From Ancistrus triradiatus (taxonomy: Eukaryota; Chordata; Actinopteri; Siluriformes; Loricariidae), in assembly GCA_025084515.1 (NCBI GenBank), contig JAJAGP010000959.1, forward strand, positions 107,001 to 171,000: a stretch of 64,000 nt of DNA. The letters run 5' to 3'. A program made the position numbers and the translations under genes. Below are positions 33,878 to 44,140 of the stretch, one piece after another; within the stretch, counting starts at the first letter, position 1, and every line of letters begins with the position of its first letter. The notes beneath the pieces were generated by a model. It had not been told where the DNA came from. It searched no databases and saw only the letters and a list, made by a program, of their open reading frames with translations.

Positions 33878-34684
33878 ATGGACTCCGCAGGTGCACCTCC
33901 CCCTCAACCCTCCCCAACGGCAGGGATTGTGCTCCAGCACCATGGCGTCACCTTTGGTCGGCATGAGCAGAAACTCGCGGCTCTGGTGCAACAGGTGCAG
34001 GACCTTACCTTGGCGGTCACTCAGCTGACGGCCAAGCTCGCAAGTACGCCTCCGCCCCAGGGGGCGCCTGCTCCTCCTCCTCCTGCCCCGGCCCCTAGGG
34101 TTGTTGCCACGGGGGATACCCCTATCGCCGCCCCCGAGAGGTTCGCAGGGGAAGCGGAACGCTGCAAGGGATTTCTACTGCAATGCTCGCTGACGTTCGA
34201 GCTGCAGCCCTCCCACTTTCCCACGCAACGCTCTCGGGTGGCTTATATCATCTCCCTGCTTTCGGGCCGTGCCTTGGCCTGGGCCACGGCCCAGTGGGAG
34301 TCGGGCTCTGAGGTCTGCAACACTGAAACCGCCTTTACCCAAGCCATTAAGGAAACGTTTTTTCATCCTCATGGCGGGCGGGACGCCGCGACTCGACTCA
34401 CTGAGCTCGTTCAGGGCTCACGCTCAGCAGCCGAGTACGCCATCGATTTTCAGACCCTGGCCGCTGAGAGCGGTTGGAATGACCCGGCTCTTATGGCGGT
34501 CTTCCAGAAGGGCCTCAGTGAGGGTCTCAAGGACGACCTGGCCACACGTGATCCTCCTGCGACCTCAATGACCTCTACGCCCTCGCTACGTCCCTGGACA
34601 CCTGCCGACGCCAGAAGGCCCGGGAAAAGGCCACCGCCCGCGGGTCTCGGTACCCCATTTGGCCCGCTCGGGCCCAAGTCATGT
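33878..34684 (+). pseudogene. gag (capsid-type) polyprotein, frameshifted
   Basis: Structural protein of the retrotransposon particle. From the ATG it has a Pro/Ala-rich leader, a likely coiled-coil stretch (about residues 28-50, heptad-like LAALVQQVQDLTLAVTQL) and a Retrotrans_gag-type capsid region beginning PERFAGEAERCKGFL and continuing through LLSGRALAWATAQW. Near 34,558 the gag-like sequence leaves its frame (DPPATS...) and continues one frame over (CDLNDLYALATSLDTCRRQK), consistent with a 1-bp deletion. I see no CCHC zinc knuckle in any frame between EEPTFGF and the protease, where family members usually have one, so that part may also be deleted. The nominal open frame runs on to 34,795 out of register. 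Confidence 0.85.
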
Positions 34685-35200
34685 ACCCTCCGACCAGCAG
34701 AGACGCCGAGGAACCCACCTTCGGGTTCCAGGGCGGGATCTCCACGCTGGTTGGGAAACACAAGGGCCGGGACCGGGCGGGGAGGCCGGTCCTAGACGCG
34801 CCCGAACCTCCCCAGTCTGGTCTCTTCCTACAGGCCAGTATTGGCCCGGGAGGGGGTCCCCTCAAGGCCGTTCGGGCCCTGATCGATTCTGGGGCTGCCG
34901 GAAACTTTATTGACGTTCGCCTTGCCCAACAGCTCCACGCTTGGTTGGAGGTTCTCCAGCGGCCCCGGTCGTTTAGTTCCTTGGGTTGCGGTCCCGTTAC
35001 GCACCAGACCTCCCCCCTCCAGGTGGCCATCGGGGACCACACCAAGCTGCTGCCTCTCCTGTTCACTCAAACACCCCATAACCAACTGGTTTTGGGACTT
35101 CCCTGGCTCCAACACCACAACTCCTCTATTGACTGGCAGTCTGGCTCGGTCTTTTCTTGGTCCCCTAGGTGTCTGGAGGCCTGCCTCATTCCCCCGCCTA
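34685..35200 (+). pseudogene. retropepsin-type aspartic protease region of pol
   Basis: This region would process the polyprotein. The catalytic triad Asp-Ser-Gly is at 34885-34893 within ALIDSGAAGNFID. The later LVLGLPWLQHHNSSIDW is the family's C-terminal flap and dimer region. It lies in the same frame as the reverse transcriptase and is itself open; the damage lies upstream and downstream. Confidence 0.85.
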
Positions 35201-36110
35201 CTCCTCCGGTGCAACAGCCCGGGCCGGACCTCTCCTCAGTCCCAGCCCAGTACAAGGATTTGGGCAGGGTGTTCAGCAAAGGGGAAGCCCTGCGTCTCCC
35301 TCCGCATCGCGAGTATGACTGCGCCATCGACCTTCTGCCCGGTGCTTCCCACCCTCGGGGGAGGCTCTTCTCCCTCAATCGCACCGAACAGGAGGCCATG
35401 CAGTCGTACATCGCCGAGGCCTTACGTGCGGGGTTCATTCGACCGTCCTCTTCTCCCGCAGGGGCGGGCTTCTTTTTTGTGGGGAAAAAGGACGGGTCCC
35501 TTCGTCCCTGCGTTGACTACCGGGGCCTCAACGCCATAACGGTCAAGGACCGTTACCCCCTGCCTCTTATGAACACGGCTTTTGAGGCGCTCCAGGGTGC
35601 CAGGATTTTCACCAAACTGGACCTCAGGAGCGCCTACAACCTTGTCCGTGTTCGGCCGGGGGACGAGTGGAAGACGGCTTTCCTTACGCCCACGGGGCAT
35701 TATGAGTACCTGGTCATGCCCTTCGGCCTCATGAATGCCCCCGCCGTCTTCCAACGTCTCATTAACGACGTCTTGCGAGAGGCCCTCGACTGGTATGTCT
35801 ACGTCTACCTCGACGACATCCTCATCTTCAGCAAGACAAAGGCGGAACACGTCCGGCACGTCCGCCGCATCCTCCAGCTTCTCCTCGCCAACCGCCTATT
35901 TGTGAAATTGGAGAAGTCGGTGTTCCATACCTCCTCTGTCTCCTTCTTGGGGTTTGTGGTCTCCCATGGGTGTCTGAGCATGGACCCGGCCAAGACCCAG
36001 GCGGTGGCGGAGTGGCCCCGTCCCTCTTCGGTGTGGCAGGTCCAGCGGTTCCTGGGCTTTGCCAATTTCTTCCGTCGGTTCGTCAGGGACTTCGGGACCA
36101 CCGCCGTCCC
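35201..36110 (+). pseudogene. reverse transcriptase region of pol
   Basis: RNA-directed DNA polymerase of the gypsy type. In order it shows FRPSSSPAGAGFFFVGKKDG, LRPCVDYRGLN, TKLDLRSAYN with the first catalytic Asp, VMPFGLMNAPAVFQ, and the active-site Y-L-D-D at 35806-35817 inside VYLDDILIF. The thumb is seen as VSFLGFVVS and FLGFANFFRRF. All catalytic aspartates are intact. The frame 34681-36195 is open through this domain, but its last ~28 codons (after RDFGT) are out of register because of an indel near 36,110. Confidence 0.9.
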
Positions 36111-36680
36111 GCCTCCCTCACCCGTAAGGAGGTCGGGCCATTCCGCTGGTCGGAGGAGGCGGAACGGGCCTTCCTGGAGATCAAGAGGCTCCTGACCAAT
36201 CCGCCCGTGCTTTACTTCCCTGACCTCGAGGAGGCGTTCGTCGTCGAGGTAGACGCGTCCGAAATGGGAGTTGGGGCCGTTCTCTTCCAACGGACTGCTC
36301 CAGCCCACAAGCTCCGCCCCTGCGCCTATTTTTCCCGGTGCTTGACACCCGCCGAGCGCAATTACCCGGTCGGCGACCGGGAACTCCTGGCCATAAAACT
36401 GGCCTTAGAGGAGTGGCGCCACTGGTTGGAGGGGGCCAAGCACCCGTTCCTGGTCTGGACGGACCACAAGAACCTGGCATACATACAGCAGGCCAAACGC
36501 CTTAACGCCCGTCAGGCTCGTTGGTTGCTGTTCTTTGCCAGGTTCAACTTCACGGTATCCTTCCGGCCAGGCTCTAGGAACGTGAAGCCCGACGCCCTCT
36601 CCAGGCAGTGGGATCCCCCCGAGGCGCCCTCCGCGCCTGACCCCGTACTTCCCTCTGCTCGGTTCGTCGGTGCCCTCACC
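36111..36680 (+). pseudogene. RNase H region of pol
   Basis: Degrades RNA in the RNA-DNA hybrid. It reads ALTRKEVG-type linker debris, then FRWSEEAERAFLEIKRLL, VVEVDASEMGVGAVLFQ with the first catalytic Asp, GDRELLAIKLALEEWRHWL with the Glu, and WTDHKNLAYIQ with a further Asp. It continues to KPDALSRQ. It sits in another frame from the RT and itself goes out of register near 36,680. Confidence 0.88.
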
Positions 36681-37831
36681 TGGAAGTCGACCAGGCCATC
36701 ACCAGGGGCCTCCGCCGTGAACCCGACCCCGGGAATGGCCCACCAGGCCGCAGGTTCGTCCCTGCTTCTGCTCGCAGGGAGGTCATGCGCTGGGGCCACG
36801 AGGCCCCCTTCACGGCGCACCCGGAAGGCGCTTGGACTTACGAGTTCCTCAGACGGACCTTCTGGTGGTCCGGCATGGAGGCGGACGCCTTCATCGCCGC
36901 CTGCGAGGTTTGTGCCTGAAACAAGACCCCCCGGCAGCAACCCAGCGGCCTCCTTCAGCCACTCCCTGTCCCCTCTCGGCCCTGGTCCCACATATCGCTG
37001 GACTTCATTACGGGCCTTCCCCCCTCTCGGGGTTGCACCGTCATCCTCGTGATTGTCGACCGATTTTCCAAGGCCTGCAAGTTTGTGGCATTGCCCAAGC
37101 TGCCCACGGCACGGGAGACGGCTGACCTCGTTCTCCTCCATGTCGCCTGGGCTCACGGCCTGCCCAGCGACGTGGTGTCGGACCGGGGCCCACAATTTGC
37201 GAGTCGGTTCTGGACGGCCTTTTGCCGCCTTCTGGGGGCCACAGCCAGTCTGTCCTTGGGGTTTCACCCCGAGTCCAACGGCCAAACGGAGCGCGTCAAC
37301 CAAGACCTGGCCACCATGCTCCGGTGCCTCACATCCAGGAACCCCTCCACTTGGTCAGAGCAGTTGTTGTGGGCGGAGTTCACCCACAACACCCTACGGC
37401 ACTCTGCTCTGGGCATGTCGCCCTTTGAGTGCCAGTTCGGGTTCCCTCCGCCTCTCTTCCCTGAACAGGAAAGGGAGGCCGGAGTTGCCTCAACCGCACA
37501 CTTTGTCGGTCGCTGCAAAAGGGCCTGGGCCAATGCGCGAGCACTCCTCCGTCGGGCGGTGGAGGACATGCGGCGCACGGCGGACCGCAGACGCCAACCT
37601 GCTCCGTCTTTCCGTCCGGGCCAGCGGGTGTGGTTGTCTGCGCGACACCTTCCCTCAGAGGGACCAGGGGCAAGTTGGGGCCTAAGTTCGTGGGACCCTT
37701 CAAAGTGGTGCGAAGGATCAACCCGGTTACCTACCGGCTCGACCTTCCACGTGTCCCAACTCAGGCCCGTCCTTTGTCAGACCCTTGCTCCTCCCGCTCG
37801 GCCGCCTGCCCCTCGCATCGTCCAGGGGGGC
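36681..37831 (+). pseudogene. integrase region of pol
   Basis: Inserts the DNA copy into the genome. The HHCC zinc-binding part is seen as WGHEAPFTAHPEG followed by ACEVCA. The next codon is TGA (36917-36919), probably from CGA, giving a nonsense codon. The catalytic core is a DD35E set: Asp at 37001-37003 (SLDFITGLP), Asp at 37181-37183 (VSDRGPQF) and Glu at 37289-37291 (SNGQTERVNQ), with 35 residues between the last two. The C-terminal GPFKVVRRINPVTYRL and STFHVSQLRPVL segments lie in different frames with sequence apparently lost between them, near 37,740. Confidence 0.9.
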
Positions 37832-38000
37832 GTATAATGTGCGCCGGCTCCTTGACTCCTGCCGCGTGCAGGGCAGCACTCGGTACTTGGTCGACTGGGA
37901 GGGTTACGGGCCGGAGGAGCGCTCCTGAGTTCCTGACCGGCACATCCTAGACCAGTCACTGATCCGGGACTTCCGGCGGGATAGAGCCGCCGGTCTGGGG
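37832..38000 (+). pseudogene. chromodomain at the integrase C-terminus
   Basis: The third frame reads NVRRLLDS, VQGSTRYLVDWEGYGPEERS, then a TGA at 37926-37928 where the family has Trp, then VPDRHILDQSLIRDF. The YLVDWEGYGPEE(R)SW signature defines the chromodomain that targets chromovirus integration to histone marks. It is out of frame with the preceding integrase sequence. Confidence 0.85.
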
Positions 38001-38020
38001 ACGTCGGGGGGCCGCCCCTC

Positions 38021-38030
38021 GTGGGGGGGC
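38021..38030 (+). other. polypurine tract
   Basis: GTGGGGGGGC directly before the 3' LTR is the purine run expected to prime plus-strand synthesis. Confidence 0.65.
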
Positions 38031-39073
38031 TGTTTACGGTCCACACATCCCAGGCGGGGGGCTCGCCGCCGCGGCAACATGGCGGGTCGGAACCGCTATA
38101 ATAGCGCTTCCGAATGCCTCCCCCGGCGCACTATCTTACCGTTGTAGATAATCTGTTCATTACAAAGCAAAGAATCCTCAGTAGCGATTCCCCTTAGGGC
38201 TCCGGTACGACGGGTCCGATAAGCGGAATCAGCCGGAGTAGAAGCTCCTCGGGAGACTCGAGGTAAAATTGTCAGTGAATTAGGTAGGATTAAGGACAGA
38301 TCCTCGCTACTCTGACCTCTCTCCCACCTCTCTTCCTCTAAAAATCCGCTGCGCTCGGTCCCCCTCGGCTGCTTCGCCGTCGCCCCGCCCCTCTCCCCTT
38401 CCGGATTGCCCTGGTTTCCCTGGCGTTGCCTTCCCTTCCCTCGTGCAAGTGGTTTGTGTCCTTCGCTTGCTGTGTGTTTGTTTGGCCTGCGGCCGCACCG
38501 TGCAGCGCGACCGAGCTTCGGCTAACGCTAACGGTCTATCCCCTGGGTCTCCGTTGAGATCCACCCCCACCGCGCTGCGCGGCTCGTCCGCGGAGTCTCT
38601 GGTAAGCATCTTCTTTGTTGGTTTAATTCACCTAACCGCCCTCCCCTTTCATGGGGCATTTATTTGTTAGGTTTCACATCATTCCCCATTCCTTATTGTG
38701 GCCCTTTTTGACGCGCGCTGCCTTTGTTTGAGTCCGTTGTTACGGCGCCCCGTTTGCCCCTTATTCCTCGTTCAGCTGCGCCCCCCTTCTCTCTCCGGCC
38801 AGTTGGTTGTAGTGGTAACCTCACTCGCCACCACTGCACGTAGCGCGGATTCCGAATCCCAGCCTGAACGCCACTACTCGAGCGTAAGGGCTTTCTCCCT
38901 GACTGCATCCTCCTCCCCCCTGTTACACCAAGGTGTATCCACTTCTTTCCTTATCCCTTCTTATCAAATTCCCTTTGCTCCATATTTTGTGTTCCTTTTT
39001 CCTGCATTTGAGTCCTCCTTCCTTATCCCTTTTCCCCCCGACCAGTGTCCCTTCCCCTGGTCGGTTCGTAATA
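38031..39073 (+). repeat. 3' LTR of the gypsy element (1,043 bp)
   Basis: Starts TGTTTACGG and ends CGTAATA, so its terminal CA has mutated to TA. Its TATA box reads TATAATA at 38097-38103 with one A fewer than the 5' copy. The ORFs 38443-38670 and 38698-39114 on this strand are LTR sequence, not genes. Confidence 0.92.
38797..38870 (+). promoter_or_regulatory. tRNA-like module in the 3' LTR
   Basis: Counterpart of 33586-33655, with ggttgtagtggtaac for the A-box region and ggattccgaatcccag for the B box. The extra bases in both boxes make it poorer than the 5' copy. Confidence 0.45.
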
Positions 39074-39078
39074 GGTAT
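39074..39078. repeat. target-site duplication GGTAT, right copy
   Basis: Exact repeat of 32850-32854. Confidence 0.88.
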
Positions 39079-39253
39079 CTCATAAATTCTGACATCGGTC
39101 ACGGGATTTTATAATTACAGCCTGAGGGGGCTTAAACTTTACCTCATTTTCTCCTCATTTAGTCATAACCGTTTAGGAACCAATAACTGGATCTGCTATA
39201 GCTCCCTGTACTAACATATTCATCCTTATATCATACTAATAACCCTATGGCAT

Positions 39254-39266
39254 GCTCTCTCGCTCG

Positions 39267-39336
<70 letters not shown>

Positions 39337-39344
39337 CACGCACT
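39254..39344. repeat. compound CT/CA microsatellite
   Basis: Imperfect (CT)n followed by about 30 CA units and a CG-interrupted end. Confidence 0.93.
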
Positions 39345-39549
39345 CTTTTGGTTAGCCACACATAAAAACATATCGTCTGATAAACTGAACTGACAAACAG
39401 ACACCACAGGAGCTACACGTTCATTAGTAACCAAAACAACATATGCTTCAGATGTGGAATGAATCACCAAAGCGAATGAATCAGAATCAGTCACTGTGTT
39501 TGGTATTGTTGTGTTTCTGATGGCAGAGCTGCTCTCACTTAGAATAAAA
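39345..39549. other. unique spacer
   Basis: Nothing recognised. The frame 39231-39494 (-) is built partly from the CA repeat. Confidence 0.35.
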
Positions 39550-40575
39550 CATTATTCCAGATCAGCAAATAAGAGTTAATCAATGATTCAAACACTGATT
39601 CACTGAACAAAAGCAAAGTGACTCTCATCATCAACCAATGACTCACTGATTCAACCACTCACTCACTGTACAAAAACACAGCAAATCTCATCATCACTAA
39701 ATGATTCACTGAATCAAACACTGACTCACTGCTCAAAAGAGTCATCTTTAAATGATTTATTGATTCAACCACTCACTCACAACAAAAGAAGGCAGAATCT
39801 CATCATAACAAAGTGATTCACCAATACAGACTCAAATACTGACTCACTGGAAAAATGCAAATGATTCACTGATTCAAACTCAATAAACAAGACTTATGAT
39901 CCCCAAATAATTCACTGATTCAAACACTGACTCACTGGGATAAAGCAAATCTTAATCTCACCAAATGATTCACTGATTCAAACACTGACACAATGAACAA
40001 AAGAAAAGCAACTCTTATTACCACCAAATGATTCACTCACTCAAACATCATTTGATCAATGTCATCATCATCAAATGATTCACTGATTCAAACACTCACT
40101 TACTGAACAAAACTAAATCTTATTGATGAAACATGATTCACAGATTAAACTATTTTAATTAATTTTTAATTTATTAATATATTTTAATGTATTTTTTATT
40201 TTAATTTATTGAATAAATAAGTGGATTACTCACTCACTAGTAAAATGCAAATCTTGATTTCACCAAATGATTCACTGATTTAAACACTGAATCAGTGAAC
40301 AATAGAAAAGCAAATCTTATTACGGCCAAATGATTCACTGACTCAAACACTGACTCCCTTAACAAAAGAGGAGAGGGTATCATCAGCACTAAATGATTCC
40401 CTGACTCACTGTTGAAAAGAGTCTCATCATCTCTAGATGATTCACTGATTCAACCACTCACTCATTGAACAAAAGAAGGGTGAATCTAATCATAACTAGA
40501 TGATTCGCCGGTTCAAACAATGTCTCACTGGATAAAAGCAAATGTTAATATCACAGAATGATTCACTAAATCACA
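39550..40575. repeat. minisatellite, AATGATTCACTGATTCAAAC-type unit
   Basis: About 1 kb of diverged units of about 55-65 bp. A typical unit runs atgattcactgattcaaac, actgactcactgaacaaaag, then a variable part with aatcttatcatcacc. One AT-rich interruption lies at about 40150-40215. At least six units hold TGACTCA, the AP-1 consensus, in the same relative place. No coding potential. Confidence 0.85.
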
Positions 40576-41294
40576 AAGTCATATCAGACTAACCTCAGAT
40601 TTCCAGAGGCGGGATACGAGCCAGAGAGGCTCAGCATCGGAAACTAGCGCACCCTAGCACCTGAGGAACCTACTGCAGAACCGACAGCCTGGTTCAGTCG
40701 TTCTGGTTTTGTTGATCTTGATGAGCTGATGCTGCTCCTGGACCTGCTGCACTCACATGGTTCTAAGGGTGAGCTGAAGCAGAATCGTTTACAGCTTCAG
40801 CCACTTTGTTTTGATGCTCATTAATCCCGCCTCGTTGGTTCAGTGCCTCTGGATCAGATCAGCACACCTCAGTCAGACGCCAATTAGTCTGGGCTTAAGT
40901 GGAGAATCCCAGCCTTCATCCTCCGTCTTTGTGCCCCTTCCCTACAGGTCGAATCTGCTCCTGTGGTCGTGTTCTAAGCAAGACGATCGGTTTCTGTCTA
41001 ACCAGTCTGCTGCTTGTCGTCAGAGGTCAGAGGTCGGTGAAATGCGAGCCTGATTATTGAGCTAACAAATAGTTTCTGAACGGCCGCTATTGACGTGTGG
41101 AGAAATTCGGTCCGCTCGGTGTTTGTCTTCACCACAGATGCTTTTAAAGACTTGTTCGCCGATGCTGTCCGCCCGCTCGGCCAGCATGCTAATCACATCC
41201 TGACATGAGTGAGGGACACAATTCATTTTCAAAATCAGAACCCATTTCATTTGCCAGGAATGTTGGGACAAGAAATTTAAGGCACATAAATCAC
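40576..41294. other. unique sequence, no gene recognised
   Basis: Non-repetitive. The frames 40811-41053 and 41062-41271 have no domain. Confidence 0.35.
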
Positions 41295-41570
41295 CACAGT
41301 ATTCAATTTGCTGTATCTAGAATTCTAAAAGATTCATTTTGCTGTAGCTACAGTCCTAAATGGTTAAGCTTGTTGTGAATAGATCACTAAAATGTCCATT
41401 TAGCTGTACCTAGATCCCTAAATGACTCATTCTGCTGTATCTGGATACCTAAACTGTTTGTTTGGCCTAAAATATTCCCTATTCTTTATCTGGATCCCTA
41501 AATGACCAATTTCACTCTATGTTAATCACTAAATGATTTGTTTTGCTGTTTCCAGATCTAAGCTTGTTTT
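41295..41570. repeat. degenerate minisatellite, ~38-bp unit
   Basis: About seven units carrying ttgctgtatctagatccctaaatg-like sequence (ctgtatct, gatccctaa and atgattcattt cores). Strongly diverged. Confidence 0.7.
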
Positions 41571-42091
41571 AGAGAGTGTTATGTTGTGTAAAAAAATCCC
41601 TGTCAGACCTCCAGTGATTTGTACTTGGTGAGTTAGGAGTCTGCTCTGTGCTCGCTGTACTCTTTAGTGGCCACTCATGACCTTGTCGCTCCACACGTGT
41701 AAGTTCTGGCTGGCTTGAGGAGTCGTTTGAAGCGGGCGTGTTAGCATGCGGTCGGTGGAAAGCTGGTTTTTGATCTAATTAACATCGCTGTCAGTCGTCC
41801 CGGTTCATCTTCACTACGCTGGCATTTTGTAAAAACCTTCATCCGAATCCTCAGCAGCCCCCCGCAGGCTTACAAATCCGCTTTAAATCTCTTCGTTTAC
41901 TTCACTCGTCCTGCGCTTTTCTTTTTCCTTTATTCTTCATGGTCATATTTTATTCCACTAGCCTTTACTTTTTTTGTTCTCTCTCTTTTTTTTGTTGTTT
42001 ATAAAATAAGCCTGGTTTCATCCATCTGCTTTCCTCTCGGGTTCCGTTCATCCCGTCGTATACGTTCCCCCGGGTCCATTAGCGTGTGCTG

Positions 42092-42092
<1 letters not shown>
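41571..42092. other. unique sequence, no gene recognised
   Basis: Nothing recognised. Confidence 0.35.
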
Positions 42093-42136
<44 letters not shown>

Positions 42137-42150
42137 TGTGTGAGTGTGTG
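42093..42150. repeat. (GT)n microsatellite
   Basis: About 20 GT units followed by GA-interrupted GT. Confidence 0.95.
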
Positions 42151-42286
42151 TCAGCAAGTGTTTGTGTGTGTTACTCGCTGTTAAGAGCTGTTAAGAGCAG
42201 TCATGGCACCAGTCTTCTCAAATTACAGCATGTAGGGGATTAGCTCTGCCATGTTCTGCATGTTCCTGCTGATATCCAAAGTAGCA

Positions 42287-42320
<34 letters not shown>
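42287..42320. repeat. (CA)n microsatellite
   Basis: About 17 CA units. Confidence 0.95.
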
Positions 42321-42323
<3 letters not shown>

Positions 42324-42844
42324 GCATGCTGACGGAGGCTGAGACGTGTGCTGTCAAGTCTACAGATGTGACAGAGGCAAGAAGAAACTCTGATCAAACA
42401 TAAGGAACAGATGAAGATGGCAGAGCACAAACACACCCATGGCCACCCAGACTGGGACACTTTAGACACACCGCTTGACCTAACGTGTGATTTTGGAACG
42501 TGCCTGGTTCAGTAGTTTATGGGGCCACCCCTGGAGACTCTCACCACGTTTTGTTTTTCCACTTATTGTCTCTGTTTATGGGCTTTGAGGTGTTCGCCTG
42601 ACCCAGGAGCAATTTTTCTTCACTGGAAGAATAGAGGAAACTGTTAGATTAAAAATTGCTCTCTTATGACAAATTACAGTCTCTGTCCTGTCTGATGACC
42701 TGTTTCCTCCTGCAGTCGCGTCGGAATGACGATACTGCTGACCGCTGTTCTGTCCTGTCTTGTGTTCTGAGGCTCTCTCCCAGAGTAAAGCTAGCAGCTA
42801 GAGATCGGAAGTAGGACGCACTTCAGACTACAAACAAAACAAAA
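42321..42844. other. unique sequence
   Basis: No gene or repeat recognised. Confidence 0.35.
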
Positions 42845-42962
42845 GGAAACTAACACAAGCATGGGGAGAACATGCAAAATCTACACCGGCAGCCACTGGG
42901 CAGGGAATCGAACCCGTGTTTCTGGAAGCAACTGCAGCACCGCTGTGCCACTTGCAGCATGT
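42845..42962 (-). mobile_element. tRNA-derived SINE fragment
   Basis: On the minus strand TGGCACAGCGG (complement of 42940-42950) matches an A box one base short, and GGTTCGATTCC (within the complement of 42903-42915) is a perfect B box. They are followed by the SINE body phrase attttgcatgttctccccat. The order and spacing are those of a fish tRNA-SINE; no tail is present. Confidence 0.7.
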
Positions 42963-43796
42963 ATTAATAAAACAAAAACATAACCTTTCGGTATTCAATA
43001 AATCAATAGGTCTGTGTACTGGATAGCCATAGAGGCCATAGCAGTGAAAATGTTAAAATATTCAGGATCTATTTATTTATCAATTAATCCATCTCCTTCA
43101 GGCACTTGGGTGGTTCAGTAGTCAAACAGAGAGTCTAGGCGTAAAGACTGCCCTGGAAACAAACAACCCCCAAAAAACTTACTACTCCTGGGCAGGGGTG
43201 CGGGGGCGCTCTGGTACCTTTTTCCCGAGACGATAAGGCACAGTCTGTCACAGGACCGGGGGGCCGGGTATTAGACCCTGCATATTCACCTGTCTGACAT
43301 TTACAATCCATTAGAGACTTAAAAGCAACCTTTATCGATTTGCAAAAATAAAAAAACACAACAACAATAACATAACTGATGATCGCTTAGCTCTGTTTTC
43401 TTAAGTGTTTCTTTAAAAGTGCTTTTATGAGCAGAGAAATATCAAAAGAGAAATGTCTAAAATTTGTATTTAAGCTGAACTATCCAGGTAAAATGGGACG
43501 TGCAGCTGAAAATAGCATTTTTATAACATCATTATCTATACAGTAGAGCTTCAGTATCTATTTCACATTTCCTTATCACACCCTTCCTGGGTGCACGACC
43601 TCCATCAGACGCTTTCATCTCCTTTCGCTCGCCCCCTCTCTCTCCCTCCTCTAAGGTCAGAGGCTTCACTATATGTCTTTTTTACTGTCCCCATGTCTGC
43701 CTTTGCTGTCACAGCTTTCTGTGCCTGAATGTTCCAAGGAAGGGGGCTTTGGAGGGACCCGAAACCACATCCCAAACCACCTGTGTATTCCCCGTA
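42963..43796. other. unique sequence, no gene recognised
   Basis: Nothing supportable. The frames 43135-43359 and 43605-43820 on the minus strand have no domain. Confidence 0.35.
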
Positions 43797-44140
43797 TATC
43801 CTCAGACGGCACTGCATCAAGAACCTTCATTCATCAGTAGCTGATAGAACCACATGGGCAAGGGATTCCTGTATCAAACCTTTATGTTCACAAATTCCAC
43901 TTAAAACGTTACTGTGCTAAAAAGAAGCCTTATGTTATAACCATGTCCAGAAGCGGCGTCGGTTTCTCTGGGCCCGGAGGCATCTGGGATGGACCATCAC
44001 ACAGTGGGGACGGGGATTGTGCTCAGACCCATCAGTATCACAGACCTTTATATGGACGTCGAGTGCTCCAGACCAAAGACGAAGCTTTTTTTGGAATGTG
44101 TTGCAGGACTGGAATGCAGGAGCGGATGTTTATTTATGAA
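43797..44140 (+). mobile_element. Tc1/mariner family A, internally deleted copy 7
   Basis: Runs from cctcagacggcactgcatca through the shared GTTATAACC site (about 43935) and cagacccatcagtatcacag. It then joins cagaccaaagacgaagc directly to the 3' block ttttttggaatgtgttgcag (about 44084). The catalytic middle is gone. The deletion endpoints differ from copies 3 and 4. Confidence 0.8.

Larger units (their letters stand above)
32855..39073 (+). mobile_element. Ty3/gypsy chromodomain LTR retrotransposon, complete outline, inactivated
   Basis: A 6.2-kb element in the order 5' LTR, gag, protease, RT, RNase H, integrase, chromodomain, polypurine tract, 3' LTR. That order, with integrase after RNase H and a C-terminal chromodomain, places it in the Ty3/gypsy chromovirus group. 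It lies in a 5-bp GGTAT duplication. Coding capacity is destroyed: frame changes near 34,558, 36,110, 36,680, 37,670, 37,740 and 37,835, an in-frame TGA in the integrase zinc-binding region (36917-36919) and a TGA in the chromodomain (37926-37928). The element is GC-rich against its AT-rich left flank. Opposite-strand frames in this interval are shadows of GC-rich coding sequence. Confidence 0.93.

Noticed and set aside
33878..34795. intact gag gene
   Set aside because: The open frame runs past a frameshift near 34,558; its last ~80 codons are out of register with the gag-like sequence.
34450..37721. long minus-strand frames inside the gypsy element (for example 36512-37303)
   Set aside because: Shadows of GC-rich coding sequence on the plus strand. 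The plus strand has the RT, RNase H and integrase motifs.
39550..40575. CRISPR-like array of short repeats and spacers
   Set aside because: Units are diverged, spacers are themselves similar, and the context is a vertebrate genome. It is a minisatellite.
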